A stretch of DNA of 64,000 nucleotides from Sphaerulina vaccinii (lineage: Eukaryota > Ascomycota > Dothideomycetes > Mycosphaerellales > Mycosphaerellaceae). Below are positions 1 through 10,200 of the stretch, piece by piece. Every line of letters begins with the position of its first letter. Within the stretch, counting starts at the first letter, position 1. A program made the position numbers and the translations under genes. Location: positions 248,001 through 312,000 of the forward strand of contig JAKUDP010000008.1 of assembly GCA_022570795.1 (NCBI GenBank). The letters run 5' to 3'. The notes under the pieces are model-generated. The model worked only from the letters and a program-made list of their open reading frames with translations. It was not told the origin of the DNA and did no database searches.

Positions 1-2
1 TT

Positions 3-80
3 CATGCCTGCACTCCCTCACTTCGATCTGGTGGCTACCTCGACGGCACGTTCAGCTTCGTGTATGAGCAGGTGAACTAG
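3..80 (+). CDS. possible 3' end of a gene cut by the window edge
   Basis: A short open frame runs from the window edge to a TAG at 78-80 and ends in a plausible C-terminus (SGGYLDGTFSFVYEQVN). Only 25 codons are visible, so no family can be named. It may equally be a chance open frame. Confidence 0.28.
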   Translation, partial: HACTPSLRSGGYLDGTFSFVYEQVN

Positions 81-1284
81 GCACTCTTCGGACTAGTCTT
101 GATGCAAGCGTGATGACGGTGATGGGGGTTTCGAGATTGGACATTCTTCTTGAAGGCACAATTACTCGCTGGTTTATTTTCATGCTTGCTGGAGATCTTC
201 GCGTGGTATAAAAATTGCAAATTTGGATCACTCTTCGAAGAAGGTTGCGTGCGCCACTTTTATCTTCAAGTTTGACAACGGCAGTACATTGAGTGTGGCT
301 GATACTCTTCGCAGCGAGCTCGCTTTCCTTGTCTAGTGGACAACGCGTCGCTGCAATGCTTGCCTCGAGACCTCATGTGAGTCACTTCACGAAGACGACT
401 ACCATCTTGCATCCGGTAGTCAGGTGTGGTCTTCTACTCTTTCACACTCTGTTCTGAATGCAGGAAGTACAGCCAAGAATGGTAGCGAATTGCATGCGAG
501 ATTGCTGGTCGAAGAGTATGGCAGGCCTGCGCGCAGATCGAGCGATGTCACCGTGACCGTCTGGTCGTGAAGACAAGCAGACAAGGCAATCGCCAATCAC
601 GGGAGAAAGCGAGAAAGCGACTTGAAGCAGGTATAGCATCTGTGCTGATGTCTCTCTTTCCTATCGTGGAAGATCTATTCAGCTCGACCACGGTAGCCTG
701 TATAGCAAGACAATCGTCGACGTCAACATTCCGTCGCTTACGCAACACTCGAGAACAGCCACCGTGTGCGCGGTGAAAAGCGCCGTTCCAGGTCCAGAGC
801 AGTGGTATTCGACAAGCAACAGACGGCAGATGCTGATCGGAAAGATGACATACCGAGTGATGTTGGACATGCTTACAATTGAGCGTTTCTGGTTCGTTCA
901 GATCCTGGTCCATGCCAGGTATGTCTAAATGCTATGCTTAAAGCTTGACCTGGATGAAGATCTGATATCAACGTGCTGTCAAGGTCAAGATCTCTTGATT
1001 GGTGCGCGGAAAAGCACCAGCCACTTCATTTTACGATTGTGCGTACAACGACATGGACAAGGCCTGCACCAACACTCCATATGAGGATGCTGTCGCTGGA
1101 TCTTGGCCCTTTGAGTTGGTGATGACCAGTCGCAGACCATGATTGGGCTGAGCGTAATCATCGATAGCCCAAATCGCAGTCTTGTTATAAGTCCAGATGC
1201 ACTGCTGACGCCTCCTCTCCGCAACTCTTCTGTTGGTTTCAGAAATTCTCGTCCACAAGTCGTTCCACACCACGAGTCGCCATC
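81..1284. other. intergenic, no supported gene
   Basis: I see only short overlapping frames on both strands with no family resemblance. A TATA-like stretch (GGTATAAAAAT) lies near 204-214, but no gene follows at a suitable distance. The right end is the likely promoter of the globin-like gene. Confidence 0.5.
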
Positions 1285-2281
1285 ATGAAGACGTTCATCG
1301 CGGGTTTGAGCTCGCTGCTCACCGTGGCTGCGGTACCACAATATGGCTATGCCCCTACCACGCCTATGGAGCCAGCAATGATGTCGCTTTGTGACAAGTG
1401 TAAGCAGACAACTTTGACGAGATTGTCAACATGAACTGACATGAATCTCGCCAGACACCACTGCGCTCCTGATGGACAACACGGCCGAGAACCAGAAGAC
1501 TGTGTTGACATTGGTCGTCAACACTGCCATCATCGGCAACTACACCTCGAATCCGGGATCTCTCGTCTCCGTTCCAGGTATCCTTGCTCCAGGAACAGGT
1601 GACTTCGAGGGGGTCAATCTAGGACCATACTTCGCTGGTGGCCTCACATCCAGCAACCCGGCATTCCACGGTGGTACTGAGAACGGGATGGGTGTTGCAG
1701 TCAACTTTCTCGATGGTGGTGGTGCAGACCCACTCAAGATGAACATGCCAGCTGCAGACATGACCAGCAACCAATAGTGAGTTCTCCTTCAGTGTGTACC
1801 ATACCAAGCTTTTGACTAACATGGCATCTCCGTGCAGCCGTCTTGTCTCGCACTTGTACCCGTACTTTGCCAGTCTTCTCGGATGCTCCCTTTTCGGTAA
1901 CACTGTCGAGCCATATCCAGGACCGGCATCGATGTACGAAGTTCACAAGTACATGGCTCTCGACGAGAAGGAGATTGGCTGGTTCGTGACCCAAGTTGGC
2001 ACATCGGCTGCCTCTTTCGGTGTTTCTTCTGATGATGTCGCCACTGTTGGCAAGGCGTTGTTGGATACCTTCGGCATGAAGTGCAGTCCACCTGCAAGTG
2101 TTCCACCTACTGCTGCACCAATGTCGCAGGCCATCTGTATCGAGGTAAGTCTCCCACATTATGACAGTGTGAGCAACAAGGCACTCTTGCTGACCATCCA
2201 CTTCAGCCAACCTGTCCAGAAGCAGCAATGCCAGCATGCGAGTACTATGGACCAGTCATTGAGCCTATGCCAGCCATGTAA
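1285..2281 (+). CDS. secreted globin-like (truncated-hemoglobin-like) protein
   Basis: Four exons (1285-1399, 1455-1776, 1838-2144, 2207-2281) join in frame to 272 aa. The three introns (55, 61 and 62 bp) have GT-AG ends. The start ATG opens a hydrophobic signal peptide (MKTFIAGLSSLLTVAAVP), so the product should enter the secretory pathway. Residues 178-225 run SMYEVHKYMALDEKE, then a helix and a GVSSDDVATVGKALL-type segment. This resembles the F-G-H helices of group I truncated hemoglobins, where a histidine (here His182) would be the proximal heme ligand. A glycine-rich insert (NFLDGGG) sits in the middle and the tail is rich in Pro, Met and Cys. The globin assignment is by eye. Secretion would be unusual for a globin, so a heme-free globin-fold protein is possible. 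Confidence 0.6.
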
Positions 2282-2520
2282 GGAGGTTGTGGTGGATATC
2301 CTTGGACTCTGGCCATGGTCGAGTTGATGGACAGGTTATGCTGTAGTGAGATTTTGAGATCTTCAAGAAGGAATCCCAAGCTTTATACCACTTTATACAT
2401 CTACCATGATGCACATGAAAACGCCTGTAGCACTCCGCCTTCTTCGTATCAACCTCCTGCATTCGTGGTCTTGTGTGTGCTGCATCGATGTTGTCGTCGC
2501 TGATTCGTCTTGGGAAATAT

Positions 2521-3651
2521 CTAGCACAGTAACTGCCACCATGCTTTTGGCCACATCAGGTCTTCAACAGTTTCCGTAAGTTGCCTGCAACTTGCATCTA
2601 TATCAGCTCTCAGCACCCTGAGCAGCCTCATGATGATGTGATGGCCCACGGGTAAGTGGCGATGACCAGGCCGATGACTGCGCATAAGTCTCCACGCACG
2701 ATCACTAAACGAGTCAGCCGGTGGCATATCCGCGGGGTCTGTTAAGAAATGGTAGACCAGCAGATCATCTCTGGGAATCGAAGCCAGATCGCTGATAGCC
2801 TCGATGTACAGGGTGAACTGTTCGCAGGCGTGTTGAAAGTCCATACGGTAGAAGGTTCCTTGCCGATCTACATCATTCCGGTGAGTCCAGATCAAAGATC
2901 CATCTACTACCTCAAGAAGCGGCCCCCTCGGGCCAGTGCAGACTTCGTACTGGAGATTTGACGCTCTCAAAATCAAGTCCGGCCTGTGCTGAAATGGCGT
3001 TTGCTGCCTCCAGGGAGTTGTTGTCTCCTCGTATATGCACGGCACCTCATCCAGGTGCATCTCTATCACATTGGAGATGCCTATTAAGTCGAGCTTGGCC
3101 AAGTTACCTAGCAGTCGAATAGGGTATATCTCCATGCCTGACAAAGACGTGCGTTGCTTATCGAGGTCCTGGATCTCCAGGATGAACGTATTCAATGCAT
3201 GCCTGCCATGGAGAAATGAGCAAAGCGAGTACAAGACACTGTTAGTCCAAGCAGTCCCGTTCCAGGGCTTCTTCACGTGTCTGGTGACGTGAAAGCGTAT
3301 GGACTGAGCACTTCTCAACATGCTTGGCCACTCAGCTACAGCGTCATAGTGCAATTCGTCTCCGTAGTTGTTCAGAGTCTGCATCTCGAGAAATTCATTG
3401 CGTACTGATAGTGAATTGTACCGGCAGAAGTCGTGGAAGACAGATACGTCAACAGGATTGTCTTCCCGAAAAATTGGCTCCGCTTCATCTTTAATTTGTC
3501 TATTGGCAACCAGAAGTTGAGGACAGCAAGAATCGGTCTTGCTGAGCAGGAGTGCTTCCTCGTAGACCATCAGTCGAAGTTCCAGTGGTAAGCTCAAAAA
3601 TCGATGAAATCCAGGATGCTGATCTTGTTGTGCTGAAGACGTTGAAGCCAT
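2521..3651 (-). CDS. 2EXR/F-box-like family protein
   Basis: Single-exon 376-aa protein. Near the N-terminus (residues 16-35) it has the motif FLSLPLELRLMVYEEALL, followed by LLVANRQIKDEAEPIFRED. This is the pattern of the fungal 2EXR domain (LPxELRxxIYexaL, then LLxxxRQIxxEaxpxf), which resembles an F-box. The remaining ~300 residues have no recognised domain. Proteins of this family are hugely expanded in Pezizomycotina and mostly uncharacterised; a substrate-adaptor role is only inferred. Three relatives lie on the far side of the retrotransposon (19641-22277). The ATG at 3651 fits the family, where the motif usually begins within 10-30 residues of the start. Confidence 0.72.
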   Translation of the reverse strand: MASTSSAQQDQHPGFHRFLSLPLELRLMVYEEALLLSKTDSCCPQLLVANRQIKDEAEPIFREDNPVDVSVFHDFCRYNSLSVRNEFLEMQTLNNYGDELHYDAVAEWPSMLRSAQSIRFHVTRHVKKPWNGTAWTNSVLYSLCSFLHGRHALNTFILEIQDLDKQRTSLSGMEIYPIRLLGNLAKLDLIGISNVIEMHLDEVPCIYEETTTPWRQQTPFQHRPDLILRASNLQYEVCTGPRGPLLEVVDGSLIWTHRNDVDRQGTFYRMDFQHACEQFTLYIEAISDLASIPRDDLLVYHFLTDPADMPPADSFSDRAWRLMRSHRPGHRHLPVGHHIIMRLLRVLRADIDASCRQLTETVEDLMWPKAWWQLLC

Positions 3652-4103
3652 AGTGCTTCAGCGGCTACAGGATAGGAAAGCTAGTGCGCTGTGATGTCGA
3701 AATTCGAGGGACTTGCTTGAAGTTGTAGTGAGTATTGGTGGCTGTGAGGAGTCGGCGACTATTGATTTCGCTAACTCTTCGATATTTAAGTTGTTGCAAA
3801 CCGTGGAACGGCCAAGGACCAGAACCAGATGACCATCTGGAAAGTATCTCTCCAATGAAACCTTGCAGCGGGACTTATTCGACACGTGGAGGGCGGCGAG
3901 AGCCATGCTTCAATGCTTACAGACCTCCAGTAAATCGATCGGCGTACAAAGTAGAGATGCATCCAATTTGAGCACCATTTCGTATATCTGGCAGCTCAGC
4001 ATTGGGTGGAGGATGATGATTGGCGTTGAGACTGTCGATGTCGCAGTGAAGGCTGAAGAAGAGAAGGAATGTTGTCGTTGCGCCTGACTAATCTCAGCCT
4101 TGG
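3652..4103. other. intergenic, left flank of the Copia insertion
   Basis: No recognised gene. Base composition is ordinary, with no RIP, right up to the target duplication at 4104. A minus-strand frame here stays open across the reconstructed empty site (see findings), but it has no family support. Confidence 0.5.
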
Positions 4104-4108
4104 CCTTC
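4104..4108. repeat. left target-site duplication (CCTTC) of the outer Copia element
   Basis: CCTTC directly abuts the TG start of the left LTR and is repeated exactly at 16844-16848 after the CA end of the right LTR. Five bases is the usual Copia integrase duplication length. Confidence 0.9.
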
Positions 4109-4332
4109 TGTTGCGCGGATAGCCGAAAACACCGAATATAAGCCAAGAATACGGGAAAACTAGCCCTCTAGGCTTGTGCAGAGATTTCTCAGATCTTGGC
4201 GAGCAATTTAGTATATAGAACGCACTATAGATTGCTTAGAACAATTAGTTATTAACTCCTACACGATCTAATCTATATATTCCGATATTTATAAAATTGC
4301 TAAGTGATTACGTAATTAACTGCCTCGCATTA
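4109..4332 (+). repeat. left (5') LTR of the outer Copia element
   Basis: It starts TGTTGCGC and ends GCATTA; the right LTR ends GCATCA, so the terminal CA has become TA. The first ~118 bp still contain CA and TG dinucleotides. The right portion shows CA-to-TA and TG-to-TA changes against the other copy, for example TTATTAAC here against TTGTTGAC. Length is 224 bp, identical to the right LTR. Confidence 0.93.
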
Positions 4333-4345
4333 GTTATAAGCCCGG
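4333..4345 (+). other. primer-binding site, initiator tRNA-Met (half-tRNA type)
   Basis: GTTATAAGCCCGG follows the left LTR immediately. With the one RIP-type change reversed it reads GTTATGAGCCCGG, the complement of the anticodon stem-loop region of initiator tRNA-Met (CCGGGCUCAUAAC). It does not start with TGG, so priming would be from an internal tRNA fragment, as in Drosophila copia, and not from the CCA end. The nested element has the unmutated version. Confidence 0.8.
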
Positions 4346-6175
4346 AATATATATAATCCGACCCCGATTCTTTACTTTTAGAATTGTAAAACAACTCGAA
4401 AAACGAACTACTAACCTCTCTATAACTATATCGACACTTTAGATAGTAGGCGCTATACCTATAAAGAAGGTATACTATAAGGTAGAGGATTAGGACGATT
4501 AGAACAACTAAACGAAGCGATCCGCGACAGCCCTATAGATTTAGCGATATATCGACCCTAATAGCGCCGATATATAACTAGAGCCTGTAAAAGACTCTAA
4601 GTACTTAACGGTTGCAGAAGATAAGTCTAAGATAATATAAGAACGGAGGTTTATCGTAGATATGAAGTATAAGGTAGTAGCGCGCAGATAAGCCGACTTT
4701 AATAAATTCGATAATATATATATACGCTTTACTTAGTACTTCGACGATTTAGCTAACGACACCTATAAGATAAGACTTATAGATAAGGCGACATTACGCG
4801 AGAAGTACGCACTATTTATAGAGATATATAAGCCTATAGAACGCCGTAGTAAAGAAATATACTCTGCGAGATTATATATACTAGAACTCGGTTAGAAAGG
4901 CCGTATATCTAGTAAGGACTAGGCTAATATATAGCCGTTACTTGAACTATATATATAGGCGGTCAAATATAGCTACGCCGATAAGCTACTATCTAAGTTT
5001 ATTAGTACTATCGCTAAAAGTAACTACTCCGCTACGACTACTATATACGGAAAGATCTATAGTAATAATAGCTCTATAACGTAGACGTTAACTAAGGTAG
5101 TAAGCTACTAGATTAATATAAATCGTAAGCTACCGAGCCTACGCTTATATAGCGCAAACGCTACGTTTAGTAACCTTAACTTAGAGGATAATACTAACTC
5201 GAATACGCCTCCTCTACTACCTCCGAGCAGTACGCGTAATAATAATATAAGAAGCAAGGGGTGTATATACCTTACTAGCAAGCCTAAGGCAGACAACTAT
5301 GCGACGTTAGCTATATATACTATCGCTAATCTAAAGAAATAGCCTATAGCTAAGGATCGTAACTCTAAGTTTAAGAGATATCTTAAGAACTACTTTACTA
5401 AGCTTAAAGAAGATAGCAACCTTCTTACTAATATAAAGAAGAAGTTCCCTACCGACACCGAGTATAACAAGTTCTTAGCTAGCGATATAGCTAGTAGTAT
5501 ACCGAGTACTATATCGATACCGAAACTAGTAATTAATACGCCTTATAATAATAGCTAAGATAGTAGTTATAGTTATACTATACTAGTTTATATAGTATAC
5601 TATACGGAACGTACACCTATAGATACTACTAATATATAGGCCTACGATAGCTATACAAACGTGCACGTTATTAACTATTATTTGAAGGCCGCATTTTAAC
5701 TACGTTATATAGTCCGAGGTGCGGCTATTCGAGCCGGCACTACTATGTTTAAGGTTGTCGCTTATAGTAACTATATACTAGATATTAGTCTAGTAATACT
5801 TACGTTGCACGACGTCGCCTACGTACTAGGCTTTTATACGAATATCGTAGCTTACTATATTCTTAAGAAATCCGGTCTATAGTAGTACGGCTTTGAGAAC
5901 TTACTCTATCGACGCGACAAGGCTACTAACTAAGACACCTTTATCGTAAGGCTTTATAAGCCTAATAACGATATACCCTACCTTGCTATAATTATGCCGG
6001 CTCTATATAACATTGTAGCGCAGATAACGTTTATAAACTTTTAAGAGCAAAATAGTACGCACGTACTAGTTACTCCGACCTTACCTCTACCGAACCTACT
6101 ACTTATACTCTTCTTATACTAGTCTAAAGCCCCTACCGACCTCCGTAGGCCCGTAGGTACAAGCTTAAAAGCTCG
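4346..6175 (+). pseudogene. gag and protease/GAG-pre-integrase remnant of the outer Copia
   Basis: Reading through TAG/TAA as mutated Gln codons gives a gag-like region (about 4600-5560). Near 5640-5920 comes a stretch matching the Copia protease-to-pre-integrase region: a WYLDSGA-like site decayed to YYLKAA, then a DVAYVLGFYTNIVAY segment resembling the family motif DVLYVPGLxxNLLS. The reading is cut at 6175 by the nested element and resumes after 12941 with the rest of the pre-integrase region. No complete frame survives. Confidence 0.75.
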
Positions 6176-6180
6176 TATAC
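6176..6180. repeat. left target-site duplication (TATAC) of the nested element
   Basis: TATAC lies just left of the nested element's left LTR and is repeated at 12937-12941 just after its right LTR. Confidence 0.87.
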
Positions 6181-6530
6181 TATCGAAAATAGCTCCTCTA
6201 AAGTAATCTAATAAAGGACACCCTAGATTCCCAAATGTCGGAGGTAGAAGGTAGATATATAAGCAGAGTTGAACTTGGGATCAATCTTTTACTAGCTAAT
6301 ACTTAGGGAGATATAGTACTATATTAGGAACTAAAGAACTATTTAGAGAAGATAAGTTAATTAAGTTAGTTAAGAAAGAGAAAAGAGAGAAACCTCTACC
6401 TATATAGAAAGCTATATTCCTCCCCTAAGTTACCTAATCTGTCCCAATCGGGATGGACCCTACCAAGCGCCAAGGATACTATTTACTAACTCCTAAGATA
6501 TTACTCTATCTTGTCTGCTAATCTTTAATA
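6181..6530 (-). repeat. LTR of the nested Copia element (left; 3' LTR in element orientation)
   Basis: Starts TATCGAAAAT and ends ATCTTTAATA. The partner at 12589-12936 ends ATCTTCAACA. Reversing RIP gives the canonical TG...CA ends. The two copies match over the full ~350 bp except for scattered transitions and small indels. Confidence 0.92.
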
Positions 6531-6539
6531 CTCCTACTT
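6531..6539 (-). other. polypurine tract of the nested Copia
   Basis: On the minus strand AAGTAGGAG ends exactly at the border of the 3' LTR, where plus-strand priming takes place in LTR elements. One RIP-type change (AAGTGGGAG) would restore a pure purine run after the T. Confidence 0.5.
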
Positions 6540-6679
6540 AGCCAAATAGGGTAATCTCAACTAAATAGTTATATTAGTTTGAGATTCCTACTTAGTTATT
6601 AATAGGAACACTACTAACCAATTATTTCTATAGATAGAAATTATCCAAATTCCTCTATCTCAAAATCTGAGATATCTAA

Positions 6680-7171
6680 GATACTACCTACTACAAGGTC
6701 CTCTAAGCTGCGCTCTATTTTACTAAAGCATATCGGGATATTCTAGCCTAAGGAGAGTAATAATTACTACGACCGAATTGTAAGTCCTAGAGTTATTATA
6801 ATATAATCCTTCCTAACTTATAATAGGAACTCTATAAAGAAGCCCTCTTTAACTTTCTCGAAGAGTACTACCGATTCTAGAATATAGTTGAATCTCTAGT
6901 CAGAAAAGCATATACTATAGTTAGTATTCTTAGAGATATTTAGGATTAGAAGAAGTATAAGCTTCTCCTAGAGTGGACTTAGGCAGTTAAAGAAGTTTGG
7001 AATATAACTATATTCTTTAAGAGTATTTCGACTAAAGCTTTAGTAGTATAGAAGGAGTATAAGAATATCTCTCTAGACGATAGGAAGAAGGTAAAGGAAG
7101 CGATTAAGGAGTTCGTTAAGGAGGCTCTAAGACTAGAGTTAGAGTAGTGTTTCTAGTTAATAAATAAATAA
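6680..7171 (+). pseudogene. RIP-degraded open frame antisense to the nested Copia
   Basis: One plus-strand frame reads through about 160 codons if TAG and TAA are taken as mutated CAG and CAA. It then ends with TAA at 7169-7171. It gives a mostly alpha-helical, Lys/Glu/Leu-rich protein; readable segments include YKEALFNFLEEYYRF and DDRKKVKEAIKEFVKEALRL. It lies between the RNase H end and the 3' LTR of the nested element, in the opposite orientation to its pol gene. I do not recognise the family. One in-frame TGA near the 5' end is not explained by RIP, so the start is unknown. It could be an element-borne extra gene or an older captured fragment. Confidence 0.45.
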
Positions 7172-7249
7172 GAGTTTCTATTTCTTTTGTCTCTCTTTAT
7201 CTCTTCTTTTTATTTTTTAACTTAGGGAAAAGATCCTACTTAAGATAGA

Positions 7250-10200
7250 GTTAGGCAAGGAATTCTTTAAACTATAGACTAGTCTTTAGCTTAGTAAGTC
7301 TATCTGCGGCTATCTCTTTAGTATTGCAATATTCTATAGAGATAAGCCTGTTCTACTAGAGTCTCCTAACTATATTATACTATATATTAATATATTTTAA
7401 CTTATTATATATATAAGCATCTTTTACAAGAGTTAGGCATGCCTAGTTGTCTCCTCTAATTAGGACAGGCCTAATTAATACTACTATATCTTGGTTTCTA
7501 AGAATCTTTAGTTAGTAGGAGCATTCTCCTACTAACTTAGGGCATCCAAGCTCTCTTAGAAGAGATCCAAGGAACTAGGACTGCTTAGTATAGGCTCCTA
7601 TAGCTATATACTTAGCTTCTATTATAGATATAGCAATAGATTTCTATTTCTTACTTATCTAGGATACTAGGGCTCTATAGAGAAAGAATATATATCCTAA
7701 GATAGATACTCTATTAGACTTGTCTATAGTATAGTTAGAGTCTATATACCTAATTAGACTTCTACTAGCTCTTCTAAAGACTAGTCCAAGTAATAGATTT
7801 GATCTCAGATACCTAGTAAGTTTCTTAAGGGCTTTCTTATAGCTAACTATTAGGTCTCCTATATAGGAGCTTAGTCTTCTAAGAGCAAAGGAAATGTCTA
7901 GCCTACTAATTGTAGCTAGCTACATCTATATTCTAATAAGTAATTAGTATTCCTACTTATTATATCTCTTATTCTTATATCTAGCTAGCTTTAAGCTCTT
8001 ATAGCTATCTATAGGTAAGTAGGTTAGACTTAATATATCCTAACTTATTCCTAGCTTAGCTAGGTTCTCTAAGATATAGTATTCTTAGTCTAGCTTTAGC
8101 TATCTAGCTTTCCTATCTCTCCTAATTCTTATTCCTAGGAGCTTATTAGGTTCCTTTAGATCCTTAATCTTAAAGAATCTAGCTAGCTATACCTTGAACT
8201 ACTCTATATCCTTAATTCTCTTGCCTATAATTAGTATATTATTAATATAGATAATAAGTATTAGACTCTTTCTTTCCTTATAAACTAGAAGATAGGGATC
8301 TATCTCTAATTATCTAAATCTAATCTCTTTTATCTTTGAAACATAGAGCTAATTCTAGTCTCTTGCTACCTGCTTTAGGCTATAGAGACTCCTTAGCATT
8401 TTTAGTACTATTCTAATTAGCAACTCAACTCCTAGAGGTGGGATTATATAGATATTTTTATAAAAAGTACTCTCTATAAATGCATTTGATATATCTACTT
8501 AGTAGAGCTCTAGATCTCTTTTATATATAATAGCTATAAATGCCCTAAGGGTATCCTATCTAACTATTAGGGCAAAAGTGTCTATAAAGTCTACTCCAAA
8601 CTTCTAAGAGAATCCTCTTATAACTAGTCTTGCCTTAAACTTATTAATAGCTCTACTAATTCTTCTCTTAATATTAAAGACCTATTTTAATATAATTAGG
8701 TTAGCTCCCTTTAGGGGAACTTCCTAAGTCTAGGTATTGTTTGCTACTAGTATATTAAGTTTATTTTGGATAGCTTCCCTCTATAGGTGTCCCTACTTTG
8801 GGTTATTAATAGCCTCCTTATATAACTTAGGAATTAGTACTTCCTATCTATATTTAGCCTTAGTAATAACAGCTAATAGGGCTTTCTCTACATTCTTTAG
8901 GATAATAAAGAATGCAATCTCTTTAATCTCTTCTAGAAATTCAGAATTCTAAAGTTAACTTAGGTTAAATAATATTAATAAGAAGAAGGCTTTCTTATAG
9001 GAGTCCTTACTTCTCTTCTTAGAGTCCTTATCTTCTAAGCCTATCTTAATAGATGTTAGTATATCTATCCCTTCCAATCTAATAGGTTTTAGTTTTCTAT
9101 TAAACCTATTAGGTTCCCTAGATGCTTTTCTCTTTCTAGGGACAGGCTAATTAGACTACTTCTAGGAACTTGTCTCTTCTAGTCTAATAGGCTTTAGCTT
9201 CCCTATAAATCTATCTAGTTCTATAGAAGCTTTCCTTTTCTTAGAATAGGTAGTTAGGCCCCTAGAGGCCTAACTATAGGACTGCTTAGAAGGATCCTTT
9301 CTCTAAGTTTAACTTCTTATTATTCTTAGTTAATCTATTCTTTCTAGCTCTGAATTTTTAGTTTCCTTCTTAGGAAACTTTATATATTCCCCTACATCCT
9401 TTGGAGGAGGAGAGAGTTGCATAAAGAGCTTCTTTAGCTCCTTTGGACTTTCTTTTCTAGGCTTGTTGTCCTAATTGCTAGCTTCCCTACTTACTTAGGG
9501 AGTAGTTAACTTAGTAACTTGTAATACTAGCCCTAGGCTAGAAGAGGGTATAGGGTAATTAGCTTTAGGTAGTCTCCTAACTAGTCTCCTTATAGGAGCT
9601 ATACTTGGAAGATTCTTAATTATAATCCTAAAATTCAATTTACTACCTAGCTTGTTCTTAAAGAAGTCTATATTTAAGTGCTGTTTAATAGCTCTTATAT
9701 CTAGTTCCTAGAACATCTAGGCTTTAGCTATCTTATTAATATATCTAATAAAGATAGTATCTTTTCCCCTATTTATTAACTTATTACTTCTTACCTATTA
9801 AGGCTAGGCTCTTACATCTATATAGACTATTACCTAACAGCCCTACACCCTTAGGTAAGAAACTATAGGCCTAATCCTATTAAAGGCTTTATTAGGTAAA
9901 AGCTTCTATCCTTTAGTTTCTAGTCTATTTAGTAGCTTGTTCCTTATATAGGTCTAAGTATTAAGTGCCTCTAGCTAGAACTTAATTAGCATCTTACTCT
10001 CTTCTAGTATTGCTCTAATAGAGTTCTCTAATATCTAGATAGATCTCTCTACTACCCTATTCTATAGGGAGTTATAGGCCTTAGTAGTTTCTAGGTTAAT
10101 TCTAAGATCCTTCTCCTACTATTTAACTAAAGCGATAAGCTCTCTAGCATTGTTAATTCTAATAGCTTTTAACTTAGTACTAGATTGTCTCTTAGCTTTG

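Noticed and set aside
5108..5296. 62-codon minus-strand ORF in the outer Copia
   Set aside because: It overlaps the gag frame in antisense; an accident of TpA-rich sequence.
8737..8952. 71-codon plus-strand ORF inside the inner Copia
   Set aside because: It is antisense to the pol region. It contains only hydrophobic residues from AT-rich sequence and no sign of Gln-to-stop reversal beyond chance.
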